DNA of 64,000 nt. Origin: Bemisia tabaci (taxonomy: Eukaryota > Arthropoda > Insecta > Hemiptera > Aleyrodidae). The translations under genes and the position numbers were made by a program. The notes under the pieces were generated by a model, which worked only from the letters and a program-made list of their open reading frames with translations, ran no database searches and was not told the DNA's origin. The stretch is from the NCBI RefSeq assembly GCF_918797505.1, contig NC_092795.1, positions 26,337,131-26,401,130 on the forward strand, in the 5' to 3' direction. Positions 1 through 12,569 of this stretch are shown here, one piece after another; positions within the stretch are counted from its first letter, which is position 1; every line of letters starts with the position of its first letter.

Positions 1-535
1 AGATGATGATCACTTCATCTCCTTTCGCAACTTTCAAAGACACGCTACTTTTGTCATTCAAATCATTTGAATGACAGTGGCGAGTCTTTTTCTACGAAGA
101 TCTGTTTTAAACTGTTAATTATTCTGATGATTCAAGAATATTAACCTCAGTTTCAATGACAATTTAAAATTTATGTCGGCACCATTAAGAATTTGATAGC
201 CAAAAGGAGACAAGCAAATAAAACCGAGGTGCCAATTTTCATCCAGATCATTAAAAAAGCTTTACTACTAGTAACAGGATTTATTAATGAACACAAAACT
301 GAAGTACCTTCAAAGTGTAGTAGAAATTATTTCAAAGATCTTTCAGTCACCAGTCTCATGAGTTAAAAATTATTTACATGTTATACATTTTCTAGAGAGG
401 CCTCCAGCTGTTCTCAACAGTGTTTCCACCATTCCATGTGGAGGGAGATGGTGTATTTGTTTGTATTGGACTAGTAAAAGCAATTGAGAGTCTGATATAA
501 TAGAGGTGTTCATAATTTTAACCAGCAGTACATAC
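1..535. other. Intron or flank downstream of the last visible larp4 exon
   Basis: AT-rich sequence with no recognisable repeat family. I looked on the minus strand for the next larp4 exon (end of La motif, RRM) and did not find it. A short open minus-strand stretch in bases 1-57 (NDKSSVSLKVAKGDEVII) has no visible acceptor and does not match LARP4. Confidence 0.5.
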
Positions 536-672
536 CTTTAAGGACTTGCGTAATTAATTTGATATCTTTAGTTAATTTTTTCACTTGATTGAAATTTGCT
601 ACAGTCCAAATGGGCACATATTGATCATTGTCCATCTGAGACAGCAAATAAGTGTCATTAGCTAGATTTTCC
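536..672 (-). CDS. larp4: LARP4-type La-related protein, coding exon with most of the La motif
   Basis: The exon opens after a TTTTGCAG acceptor and closes at an AAAG|GTATG donor. Joined to the preceding exon, the split codon AG|G gives Arg and the reading continues [20 protein letters not shown], then [17 protein letters not shown] and LITQVLK. This is the La-motif core of LARP4/4B proteins: the F-S-R-E-N-L strand, the MD-DQ-VPIWTVA segment and the KKLT helix. LARP4 proteins bind poly(A) RNA and the cytoplasmic poly(A)-binding protein and stabilise mRNAs. The exon is 137 nt and ends with one leftover base, so the next exon, which should finish the La motif and start the RRM, must enter in phase 1. 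I see no such exon in bases 1-535, so the gene continues off the left edge. Family assignment is firm; LARP4 versus LARP4B cannot be separated, since insects usually have one gene. Confidence 0.93.
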
Positions 673-2626
673 CTGCAAAAAAGAGAAAAAACACAATGTA
701 GGAGGGATCTAATATTTTTTTAATAATTTTGAGGTTCCTAATCGAGAATGTTAAATCTCCATTAGCACTTCTAACAATTGGTGAGCAAAATGATAATGAA
801 AAAAATGAAACTGGACATCAGAAAAATGAAAAGATAGGGCTAAAATTGTACAAGCTCATAAAACGAGTAAGCTTTGATGGTTACCTCTGGATCTCATGAT
901 TTCACTTCTTATTTCAGTTTTTCAACTGATACAGAATTTGGGATGGTTGGACTGGTACACACACTTCATTATGAGAAGATTTGAGGGAGGATACTTTTCC
1001 ATTGATGAAAAAGGAACTTCTGGCCAAATATTAATACCATGATACATTACAGTGATACCTCTACCACAAGTCTACTTAGATACTTCATAGAAAAATGCAA
1101 TAATTTTCCAGAACGATTGAAAATAATTCTCTTCTAAGACAAGAAATGAGCTCTTTTAACATACTTTCAGACGGCTATCATCTAAAGTATTTTACTTTGT
1201 GCTCGCAAATTCGCTGACAAAGCAGACTTTTCAGCCCTCTTTTAATATTGCACATCGGCAAAGCTGCATAATGCATGACTTCTAAGAAAATTGCTTAAAC
1301 CTAGGAGAAGGCCGCATCATTAATATATTTTATGCATTTTTCAGTATTTCCAGGCCTACTTAAAAATTTTCAAACTTTTATCACGCTCAAGAGACCCAGT
1401 GTCATCCTGTAATGGAAACCATTTTGAAATTTGAGAATGATTTAGATTAATGGAACATCGATCTTTTAAACTGATTATTGAAAAAGCTTGAGCAATTAAA
1501 AAACTCATTTTATGGGAGCATATGTTTCCAGAAAATAAAAATTCTATGGAAATTTGAGGATTAACTAAACGTCATTAGTGGAAAAGAATTAAAGGAATAA
1601 TTTTAAAAAAAAATGTTTAATCCATTTAAGTATTTAAGTAGATACGAGTTTTTAAAACAGCTTTTATAAGGGTACATCAATGCTGCCTAGCGAAATGCGA
1701 TTGCAGGTGCACCCACCACTGTAGGCAGTAAAACCATTGCAGCACTTAAATTTCAACAAAATGCAAGACAAACCTAGAAAAATAATATTCCAACTGCGAT
1801 GATAACATCTGTTTGAGTTGGTCCAATGGAAGCCCAGATTCTGAGGAAGGACTTGGCTCAGCGCCTCCTCCCGGTTGTGCTCCATGTGCCGCTCTAGTCT
1901 CGCTAACAGATTCTGTGGATTCCACGACTCCATTTAGAGCACTGCACAAAAATATCCAATGAAAATTAAAATTTATCAATATTCATCATGCCAATTCTAT
2001 AGAGGATACAGGATGGACATCTCTATTATACGTTCACTTAAACGGATTCAAAAATAAAAGGACTTAAGGTATTTCCAAAAATCTAAGTCGGAGGCAATTT
2101 GGGGTTCTCGACACCAGTAGACCCAAGAGTAGAGTGTTTTCAAGCCTCCCTACTCAGTCCCTAATTTTTCGATAATTCTTTCTCAGATCTTAAAAAGAAA
2201 TATTTTGCAACAGAATTTGCTGTTCAAAACATTAAACTCATTCTAGAGGGCAAATAGTTGGACTTTCAAAAACTCAACCCTGACACTTTTATCATTTTTC
2301 CTGACATTTCCTGGTTATCCCCACATTTTCCAGTTCACCCAGTATTTTCTGACCGTGGTAACCCTGTAAATATGGCAGCATTAACAACAACAACTAGAGC
2401 TGGCACTCATTATAATAACTCCAAATTATTTTTCCAGCCCCAGATCAATGTGTTCTGAACAGACTTTCTAGGTATGTTTCCAGATGAACGCAGGCTACTT
2501 TTATCAACGGTAAGACTATAAGTGAGTGAAATAAATAAATCATTCTTTCAGGGTGCATGTGCTTGAGTGATGCTATTATGATTGGAAATAAGCGTTTTAG
2601 GGCTAGTAAATACTAAAGAATTGTAC
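673..2626. other. larp4 introns (673-1773 and 1942-2626)
   Basis: Two introns flank the exon at 1774-1941. Both are AT-rich and I see no transposon ends, RNA genes or coding signs in them. Acceptors of both exons have pyrimidine tracts on the minus strand. Confidence 0.7.
1774..1941 (-). CDS. larp4: LARP4-type protein, linker and start of La motif
   Basis: This 168-nt exon follows a TTTTTGTGCAG acceptor and ends TTCTAG|GTTTG. It takes one base (T) from a split AG|T Ser codon and leaves AG for the next exon, so both phases fit the neighbouring exons. It encodes a low-complexity linker (VESTESVSETRAAHGAQPGG and onward, rich in Gly, Pro and Ser), then LPLDQLKQMLSSQLEYYFSR, the first helix and strand of the La motif. 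The paired Tyr residues and the F-S-R end match LARP4 rather than La or LARP1. Downstream sequence resumes with the E-N-L of the motif in the exon at 536-672. A Met read inside the exon (1933) is internal and is not a start. Confidence 0.92.
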
Positions 2627-2732
2627 CTGTAGTTTGGGGCTGATGGTTGCGTGACCGTGAGGGGATCAGGGGTGGCAGGGTAGACCGCCCCCGATGGAAC
2701 CTTTGCAATGTCCCCATTCATGTACACGTAAC
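2627..2732 (-). CDS. larp4: LARP4-type protein, N-terminal region between PAM2 and La motif
   Basis: This 106-nt exon has a TTTCCAG acceptor and a CTACAG|GTAC donor. It enters in phase 1 (the G left by the PAM2 exon completes a Gly codon) and leaves AG for the following exon. It encodes YVYMNGDIAKVPSGAVYPAT, then PDPLTVTQPSAPNY. This stretch is predicted to be disordered; it contains no catalytic or folded domain that I recognise. Its place between the PAM2 motif exon and the La-motif exons, with intact phases on both sides, is the main reason to assign it to larp4. No in-frame stop is present. Confidence 0.85.
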
Positions 2733-3337
2733 CTGGAAACAATAAACAGAGTAAGTCAATTTCTGCTTGGATCAAAAATGCAGTTTCTGCAATAGATTGA
2801 AAGGATTGCATTAAGCTGAAAAGAACCAACATAATTATAGAATTTCAAAATCATATGAATTCTCATTTGCTTTGAAAAATACTACTTACTGAAATTAACA
2901 GTAATAAAATGAACACGATAATTTTCCTTTGAAATTGACAATTGTTCGGCAGAAAAGTGTGAACTATTTGCTGCTCAAGGCATTTAGGTATTTGATAGAG
3001 ATGACAATGAAAGATTTTAAAAACACTGTAATCTTGTTGGTTCCCCCTCTTAAATCCGATCCAAATGGGTGTGACTTTCTAAGTTCATACTATGGAAGTG
3101 GTAGAAAAAAATCTCTGTATGAAAAATAACTAGAAGAATGAATACTCTCAGCAGGTCAAGATATCGGTGAGTTGAAAAAAAAACTTTGAAGCGGTACAAG
3201 AATAAGAATTATAGAACTTTCAAACATGATATTTCACTAATTCTTAATTTATTATGCTTTCTAGACTTCCCTAATGATTTTATTTGTTTTCAAAGATATT
3301 TGGACTAAGGAAAAAAGTTCTCATTGATTATGGTACA

Positions 3338-3380
<43 letters not shown>

Positions 3381-6300
3381 ACCTGGGTAGAGGGTGTAAA
3401 AATTTTTTGAAGTCAAAGTGACCGAAAATAAAAGCGTTATGTCAAGACCATGAAGTTATATAACAATAAACTATCTTCTGTAATAAAATATTGAATTTAG
3501 AGCGCCAACTGTGCAACTTTAGAATTTTACATGTTTATTTCAGGAGATTTATTAATTTTCATGAATTCCTGTTATAAATAGGGCCATAGCCTGAATTTAA
3601 GTTTATCCTTGTTTTCACAACTGATGACCCTTTACCCCCATCTGCCAACGAAAGGCATGATGCTAATCTCTTTTAGCTTAAGTAGGTAACTATTAAACTA
3701 ACCTGCGCTTCTCTGACCTGAAAGCATTAAATCGCAAGTTTGCTTCTAAGAGGATAAATTTAAATAAAGCAGAAAAATCAACTCATATTCAGTGACTGCA
3801 AACGAAAGTAAAAGTTCACCGTGTTCTGACTGATGAAAGCAAGAAAATTACAGGTTAAGTGATGCAACAAAAAAGAGGCGCCTAGACATAGCGTGACTCC
3901 CGGAGGGAAGGGGCAGCATGACTGATGGTGTGTGGGATCTGTGGACTTTGACACCCATAAGAAAGTATTTTAAACTTGATAAGATAGCAGATAACATCAA
4001 TTAAGTAGTAATGTATACCTCTGCCCATTCAATGAATTAATAACTTATGATAGGGGCTCTAGGAGAGAGAACTGACCGGTGCAAATGAAAACAAAAAAGA
4101 GGAGAGAATAATAAAGATGGAGGGGAAAATGGAGAAGTGACACAGGAATTTAGAGGTAAATATTGCCTGAGAAACAAACAAAAAGATTTGTTGAAATGAA
4201 TTCATGTCATAAGTTTTCCTTTCTGAGGGAGGGGGGAGGAGATGTTAAAGTCAAAATTTGATTGGGAAAAACCCTCTTTAACACTTCCAGCCATCTTGAA
4301 GAAAGTGAGAGAAACAACCATTGACAACATGAAGCGATTTTAAAGATATCCTGCGATAAAATACCTAATTGAATTAGTGGAAATCTCGAAAATTAATGTG
4401 GTGAAGAAAATCGCCAAGGTTAATGTTAACAGCGAAAAATTCTGAATATAATACCATTTAGAGGTCTCATACTTTGAGTAATGAAATCTTTTATCTGGCG
4501 AGTTTGACCAAGAGAACAAAAAGAATTTTCCTACGGGCGATTTATCTAGAATGAGAAAAAAAGGTCAGGTATCGTTCAGGACAACCAACAAGGTTGATGA
4601 CAGCACTCATCAGTGGCATCTTCTGACTGCATGTATTCTGTTTATCGTCACTGATTCTGGGCTTGTCAGGGATTTACTGGAGTTCTAACAAAACAATCAT
4701 CAGCTCTACAAAATAGCACCTTCACCTTTTTTCTGCAGAATTAGTGGGCCAGCAGACTCAAATCATTACTTAGTACTGGTTATTTACAATAGATTTAGGT
4801 ACATGCTTATTAACACAGATGAAAATGAAGATTACGATAAAAAGGAATCAAGTTATCAGCAAGTAGAAAAGAGCCGAAGAAAGAGTGAGTATGATGAAGC
4901 TTCATTGAAAGAGGAGTCCAATATTTTTACACTTGTGGTGCCGTTAAAAGCCACAGAAGAGGTATTTATACCGATGCAACACTTAAAGTTTAATGCTGAC
5001 ATTACTTTTTCACAAGATATTTACTCGACATATAAATGCTTGAAGAACTTGGTTAATTTCAGTGAACTAGCTTTTACCTTGACTAAAAAATCAGTGCAAA
5101 AAAGCATACCTACATTGGATTTTCTTCCCTGAAGAAAATTCAAAAAAAGAGGGAAAAAGGCCAAAATACTGAACAGCTACCGAGGAGTTCCAAACAACAT
5201 TCCAGTTTCTGACAGCTTGAATACGTCCACAAATGGGGGGGGGGGGGGGGGGCGGCTTGGTTCCATTTTCATCTTGTAAGGGTAACTTAAATAAAACTGA
5301 TAATTTCACAACCTTGTAGACAGGTTTATTCACAAGTTAGCATTAATTAAATAAGGAATTCTTCATAAGATTTTCTGACATTATTTTTTTGTAAGTTAAA
5401 AATCCGGCTCACAGAAAAAAAAAAGTTGCACTTAAATACCTTAACAGCTTAAAAAAGAAAAAGATAGATTAAAATTAAATTATGAGCCAGTTACAATAAT
5501 TAATGATAAATATCTATTACACCCAAAGTCGAAAAAAGGGGACCATCCTTTTGAAAGATGCACTCAACAATCCATCACTCTGACCACTGGAATGCTAGCT
5601 AAGTAGCAAATAGCAGCTCATTAAATTATGTGTCTGCGATATTTTAGCATTGAGTTATGAAGAGACGATGTAGTCAAACACTTTCTGGCATTTCTGAATT
5701 GGAGTGTTTTAAAAAATGGGCGTTTCCTCATTAGAAAAAGAAAACAAATCAGGGTAAGTTCCCAAAGACTAATGGGAAAAAATTACTCAACTTACTTACT
5801 AAGGTATTTTTTGCCAAAAATTATTCACTCTTTCCTATCAATGATTTACCTAAATGCATATAGGAAAGAGCAACTTTTACTGATGATTCGATTTTCAATT
5901 TTCTTTATCAAACTTCTGATTTTAAAAAAGGTGTGTACAAATATTGATTAAAACTATAAATCAGCATGGATATCAACAAGGAGGAAAAGATTCCAAACAT
6001 GTACATGAAATCTCTCTACACTTGAGTCAGTACTAATGAAATTTTTCATGTTTTCATCACCCTTTGGGTGAACGTAGGTGTTGCTGCTAAAAATTAAGAA
6101 TATGATTTTAACAGCCTAGTGAGCAAATACATTATTTCCTTAAATGAGACAAGTTATATAGTGGGTCAACCTTGAGTAACAGCTGAGGAATACCAACAAG
6201 CCTGATCTGAGGACAAATTAACATAAATTAACTTCTGATTTTTCGTTGTAAGAGAGTGAGGCAGCAATTACTGTTGGTGCTCTTCCTAACAATTGGGTAT

Positions 6301-6791
6301 TTAATTATAGAGTGGTATATGAGTGAGAAATAAAATTTGAAGATTGAATGACACTTTCCCCGCGAACCTCTGCTAGTAACCGCTCGCTTACCTTTTTCCT
6401 TGGATTTTTGTTTGAGTAACATACTTAAAAATCTGACAAGAAAAAAGTTGCAAGGAATCAAATTAAAAACTGTTTATAGCTACATAGTCAGGAGAGATTA
6501 GAGATAAATATAGAACCCTCCATCAGCTGCTTGGCAACAGACGGAGAGTTTCCTTTTCTAGCCCTGTATTTCGAGTTGGAGTACCAACCGCAACCACAAA
6601 AAAGAAAGCCATTCTGTTTATAAACTTGGTGTACAGTGACGTCAATGACATACTGGATCTGTAGGGAATCAGATTGATGATAGATCTACTACTTGGCCTC
6701 TGAAACTAAATTCTTGTGAACAATTGGGTAGAACTGGGGAAAGAAAAGAAGAGACAAGTGTCACATCAACTTGAATGCATCAATCATCAGT

Positions 6792-7727
6792 TGACCCATT
6801 GGTTATAACATAGATTAATGTTAAATGGTGCCATTTTCTAATGGAACATTTGTATCTTCTTTTTTTCCCCCCAGCTCTAGCGTGTCAAGCAATTTTTGGG
6901 GGAAAACATCTCTAGTAACTTGTTACTTAGTAACCATCAACTTGTTGAAGGCAGCTCAAGAGCCATCAGAAAGCAAATACGAGTGTTGCTGCTGCCCCTT
7001 AGAGAATGGAAAATCCCTGACAGTGCTTTAGTTATCTCTGAATAAAATTAACACCAACATTTTCCTACTGGGAGAATAATAACTCCAGCTGTGGACTCAT
7101 CAAATTCTGGTATACTTTCACTTTAAGAAAGAAACAAAAATTGTTGGTGAGCTAAATTTTAGGAACCATCCAATGCTTAAATACCTTAAAATGTTTTTCT
7201 ACATCGTTTCATATTCATCAAACCATTCATGACTCTTTGCTACTACATTCGCTGCGGTGTGACCCATTGGTTATAACATAGATTAATGTTAAATGGTGCC
7301 ATTTTCTAATGGAACATTTGTATCTTCTTTTTTTCCCCCCAGCTCTAGCGTGTCAAGCAATTTTTGGGGGAAAACATCTCTAGTAACTTGTTACTTAGTA
7401 ACCATCAACTTGTTGAAGGCAGCTCAAGAGCCATCAGAAAGCAAATACGAGTGTTGCTGCTGCCCCTTAGAGAATGGAAAATCCCTGACAGTGCTTTAGT
7501 TATCTCTGAATAAAATTAACACCAACATTTTCCTACTGGGAGAATAATAACTCCAGCTGTGGACTCATCAAATTCTGGTATACTTTCACTTTAAGAAAGA
7601 AACAAAAATTGTTGGTGAGCTAAATTTTAGGAACCATCCAATGCTTAAATACCTTAAAATGTTTTTCTACATCGTTTCATATTCATCAAACCATTCATGA
7701 CTCTTTGCTACTACATTCGCTGCGGTG
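6792..7727. repeat. Exact tandem duplication, 2 x 468 bp
   Basis: Copy 1 (6792-7259) and copy 2 (7260-7727) match base for base as far as I can align them by eye. Both start TGACCCATTGG and end TTCGCTGCGGTG. Each carries the same 68-codon plus-strand frame, which has no recognisable domain. Unique sequence (GGAGCTCC) follows copy 2. The copies lie inside the larp4 intron. Confidence 0.95.
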
Positions 7728-10700
7728 GGAGCTCCAAATAGGTCATGGGTTCAGAGACCTCTGAAAGTTTCTGCCCCATTATGTATTGTCACCAGCTTTG
7801 TCATAATTCTTAGCAACGATGGAGGTTTAGACAACAAAGAGAGATTGATCTGGGTTCAGCATATAAATGCAGAGAGAGCAGTACAGAGAATGTACCGACG
7901 GAGTAAGTAAAATGAGCAACAAAAACTTTCAGAACTTTCTGGGCACAAATCTAATACCTAGGCCAAACATCAAAACCATGTTAGTTCCAAAGCAACAAAA
8001 ACCACTTGATTAACACATACATTCTGCCACTGTTCACTATGAGTGTTGATTCTATCAAGTATTGCCACTTATGCACTGGACGGAAGAACAAGCTCAATGA
8101 CATTTGGCAGAGGCGGCAGGTAAATTAAGAAGCTGAGCAAAGTGAGAAGAAAAATTCAAGAAATTGAACTTTTGAATTAATAATGAAAGTTCATGGACCA
8201 TGGAAGCATTAGAACTGAAGGTTTACCTAGACATGGAATTTGATTGCTTGTGATTAGCCTCTTTTAGGAGTTGAAGTAGGGAGGTACAAACCTACTTCAT
8301 CAATGACATACAGACACTTACGTGGATCATCTACTCAGGAGAAGCAAATTAGAATATTTACAGACTGCTGGGTAAACGGGAACTTGAAAAATTAACTTAG
8401 TCAACATGAAACCACGGAGTCCATGTACTTCAGTGTGTGCCGTTGATAAGCACCTTCTAGTTCTTCAAAAGAGGGATGGTATCGCATGAAGCATGAGCTG
8501 CATCAGAGGAGCGTAAAATTATGAATTTCTTAAGGAAAAACTTAGAAGTGAATAGACTACTACTAGGCTAGCTACACCCCATTCTGCTACATGGGTAAAC
8601 AGCAACTTTCGGAACTTGTGAGATCAGAGGTTAAGCAGTGAGCCTAAATTCTTCGGCCCCTAATAGGTTAGTAAATGACATTGCTGGACCCAAGAGAAGT
8701 ATCAGACAAATAATTTGAAAACTTGGATTTTACTCAACTTTATGAGAATCCAAAAGAGAGCAAAGATTGTGGGAGACTAACAACTGGCAAATGAAGAGGG
8801 GGCAGTTCAAAAACTGGACAGGATTAATGAGTCATGATGCAATAACCAGAAGTCAAGTGAACTTGGGGAAGCCACTGTTAAATGTACCGCAACTTGAAAA
8901 ATAATCACAACAGGCGTTTTAAAAAGCAGTGAAGGAGGAGAGCTACAGACGAATGAAGAGAATTGGAGAACTTTTACCCCAGTCCCAAACTGATAGTCAT
9001 GGAGGAGGTGACAAGAAGGAATTTGTACCTGAACTGCTCATCACAGACATGAGGACGGGTGATATACCTAAAATTACACGAAAGCGAACACAACCGACGG
9101 AGAATTAAAGCGGTACACTGGAACTCAAGGGTAAAAAGTTAAATGGCCAACCCGGAAACCATGTGCATGAAGATTGGTGTATTGAACTAATGGGAGTCGA
9201 ATCACGAATCGCACTAACTGTAACATAATAAAGACCGATAAATCAAGTATATCACATCATAATTACGCGGTGGTTGAGTATTAAAGAGAAAACCGTACTT
9301 CGTGAGTCAATTGATCAAAAGGGGCTTACCGATGAGATGAGTTGCCTTACTCGGTAAGATTTCTCACAGAAATCTGCAAAATGGACGACGGGACACGACT
9401 CCACACAACCCGAAATGCTACGAACGATATAGAGTGGGGCATACGAGGGTAACTCCGAAGAAAGTGGGTACTCGCACGCCCTTCTTCTATACTGCCTCAT
9501 AGGAACGCCGACCAACCAATGAGAAGGCTCGGATCCTAGAGTACGAACGCAAGGCATTTCGGGATGTCCGTGGCCGATTGGTTGATTTGAATGCTACGTG
9601 TCATTTAAAATTCACATTTTTCCCGCCATTCAAGTGATAATTTTCTTTAAAAAAATTGAATCTACGTGCGATGTAACTTTTTTGTCACCTACAACCACTT
9701 TCTTTAGAGATGTTTTTGTCATTTCGGAATAGATTTGTGACAGTTAGATGGAAACGGGAAAATCGACAAAATCAAATTTGCTTCCAGAACTAAACTATTC
9801 GATGTATTCCCAAGAATCCACCGTGCAAAGAGGTAACCACTTTCGCACTAGACCACAGAGCAGGGTGAAATTGACATACGAGAGAGTTCATACGTCCGTC
9901 CGATCATACTTCGATCCTAACCTCGGTCACCTAAAGGTGTTTACAGCGCCCAAAGAAAAATTCGCCTACCCGATATGCTAAGCATGGCGCATAAGGCGAA
10001 TTTTACATCCTTCATATCTACCGGTGAACGTCATTCCTTGGATAAATCAGTTGTGGGAGGGGGGGGGGATGCTTTTCTAAGAAAGAATGACGTATGCTGG
10101 CCCCCGAAAGTTTGAGGAAGGGGGGGGGGGCGTGGACTGAAAACTGACTTGATACCATTTCGACTTGTTTTATTTTTGCTTATCCTCTCTCCCACGATAG
10201 GTACGAAGAATTCTCTCTGTCAAAGTGAGTCATCACGAGATTATACTTTGCGGATTGCTGAGATAGATTTGCTGGTCGTGGGTACTCTTTAATCGTGTTC
10301 GCACACGGTACTTAACATAGCTCACACGTCAGCGGTATTGGTACCTGTATTGAGTGATTTGTCAGCTTATAATTTTTACTCTTGTTGAATTTTTACGATG
10401 TATTCGCGTGAAAACATTTTAGAGGCTTTGATTTACTCTTGACGATTTAAAACCTATTGTCCTGCTTAAAATTGCTTAGCATATTCGGCTCGAGATTGCA
10501 CACGTTCAGCCAATTCTTCGTGATTGTTGAAAAGAAGCCCGAGAAAAAGAGACAGTAAATAAATCGAAAAGAGGTCAACTTATTAAAAAAATTGAGTTTT
10601 CGGATCACACTTAAACTCGTCCACATCGAACGAGGAGATCATATCTTTAGCGTAGGGAAATTAATATGAAACTGGGCGCAACTCAAATTTCAGAGGGGAA

Positions 10701-11484
10701 GAGCTAGCAGCACATTATTTAATTCTCACTAATGTATTCACCAAATTTTATCGCATAGGCGGATTCAGAGACTTCGAACGGGGAGGGGGCGGAAGAGGGG
10801 ACCGGGGGTCTTCCCCCAGAAAATTTTCGACTTTTTTTTCATATTTTTTTTATTGTCATTTTTTTTTTTTTTTTTTCGAAATTTTAAAGCATCTAACATG
10901 CACTGTGAGTCAATTTTGCCATGAATATTTAGCAAATATAGGCGTCCTTCCTCCTTTCCTCCTCCGATCCTTCCTACTTTAATTATTCTTCTTCTTCTTT
11001 TCCCTTTTTTCGAGCGAACGAGGGGGGCGGGGGGCGTACGTTCCCTACGCCCCTCCCCCCTTGAATCCGTCCATGTTTTATTGTGCCACAGTTCTGCCTT
11101 TGCACCTTAGAAATCATATACGTGCATGTAGCTAGGTTTGTAATGTTACATCTTTCTTGTCGCATTTTATTTTTACGGAAGATGAATGGTTAGCGTTTTT
11201 TGTTTCAAACTCCATACAATCCACCAGGATTGTTCTTTGCAAATTTCGCACATTCTGTTAGTTAGTACTGCACGCGATGGATACTGAACATTATAACGCC
11301 TGGATGCAACTATTCGGGCTCCACGGACGTCCGTGTTGCATACGCACGAAAGTGAAAGCGTTTTGACTTCAGACACTGACCGCCTCGCCATCATCGGCGC
11401 TCGATGGGGCGAGTGGGGAATGAGGAGTCATAAAAAATGAGGGAACATTAAAAACTCGTGCCCATGTTAATAAAGAACGCAGAG

Positions 11485-11615
11485 TTCCAGATTTCGTTTC
11501 ATTGGTATTCTCGTGTAATTCCCTTTAAGAAGCCCCCGTAAAATTTAGAATGTGGAGAAATTAACATCAAAATTTGCAGTTTTAGTAAAAGTCTTGCCCA
11601 ACCTCCCTGAAAGAC
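11485..11615. mobile_element. Fragment of MITE family A
   Basis: The internal part of family A is present (TTTCATTGGT, TCTCGTG, a middle part near ATTAACATCA and AAATTTGCAGTTTTAGT). The outer inverted repeats are worn or missing, and the end runs into CCAACCTCCCTGA. The orientation is opposite to the copy at 53292-53528. Confidence 0.6.
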
Positions 11616-12422
11616 GCGCGACGCGCGGGCTTTAATAACAGATTGCCTTCGCAAACCTTCATTTGTATTGCAACGACATCTCCGAAGCATGATCTCAACT
11701 TCTAAACAGTTCGAATATATAATCAACACTAGCTAGTTTCAAACCACGCTCAGTGTCGTCTGACGCAAGTTAAAGCGCCTTCAAATACGTGAGCACACCA
11801 CATAATATACAGGGAATTTTCGATCTTCAAAGGCTGGTAAATAAAACCATAAGTGCGGACTGGGCTATGACTGTGGGTCCAGTATTCCGCTTCGGTCATA
11901 AATTCAAGAGTGTAGTTACCGTGGAGCTTGAAAGGGCCTGACCCTGCGGATCCAGACATTCGAAATGTCAACTGGGGCTCTTCGTGCTCCACCTAAAATC
12001 GAGGAGGTAGAGCACGGGAGAAATACAGCTCGTGTGGACATTCTATAATTATGTCTGTCTCATCCATGAAAACATATATCTACATAGGAAACTAATGGCA
12101 CATTCGTTGTTTCTGAAAGGAGCCAGAAAAAAATTTCCTTTTCACATAATGCAGTCATTTGTATTTTAGGAAACTTAAACGTGAGTCTACTCTACAGACT
12201 AGAATCGGGCCATGTCCAGGATTTTCGGAGGGGAAAGTGGGAATTTTTCTAACCTTTCCTTAATTGAGCTCTTTTAACACAGGGGAGAGAACCCTTCAGC
12301 GAAACTTTTCCCCTTGAAGAGATACCCCTAGAGCGATATTTTTCATTGAAAATAGAGGCAGCACCCACAGATATATTTTCCCTTCGCAATTGAATGATAA
12401 TTTTGATAAAAAATCTACTTAC

Positions 12423-12569
12423 CATCCTCCAGAACACCCATTTGTGATTCTTCTTCGAAGTCGACATCAGGTTCGTAAAATTCAGCCTGGTCCGATTCGC
12501 TGAAATCTTTGATACCCTTGTATTGAAATTCATCGGCATCTGGATTCAAGCCTCCGCTTTCCACCACAG
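12423..12569 (-). CDS. larp4: LARP4-type protein, exon carrying the PAM2 motif
   Basis: The exon is 147 nt, with an ATCTCAG acceptor and a strong GGATG|GTAAGTAG donor. After two bases of a split codon it reads VVESGGLNPDADEFQYKGIK, followed by an acidic tail (FSESDQAEFYEPDVDFEEES). LNPDADEF matches the PAM2 consensus (L-N-P-x-A-x-E-F) that docks into the MLLE domain of cytoplasmic poly(A)-binding protein. Vertebrate LARP4 carries a variant of this motif with Trp in place of Phe; here the canonical Phe is kept. The exon leaves one base (G), which fits the next exon at 2627-2732 across a 9.7-kb intron. It needs one base from an upstream exon, so it is not the first coding exon. Confidence 0.9.

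Larger units (their letters stand above)
2733..12422. other. 9.7-kb larp4 intron
   Basis: The intron separates the PAM2 exon from the next larp4 exon. It contains a poly-A run (about 3345-3377), a G18 run (5235-5252), the exact 468-bp tandem duplication (6792-7727), partial MITE and dispersed-repeat copies (11297-11372, 11485-11615), and a poly-T/low-complexity stretch at about 10830-11060. A 109-codon plus-strand frame at 4803-5132 is acidic and Lys/Ser-rich, with no domain or splice context, so I do not call it a gene. The 9.3-10.0 kb part is CpG-richer but without a supported exon. Confidence 0.6.

Noticed and set aside
4803..5132. 109-codon plus-strand frame, acidic and Ser/Lys-rich
   Set aside because: No recognisable domain, no splice or promoter context, and it lies in the opposite sense inside a larp4 intron.
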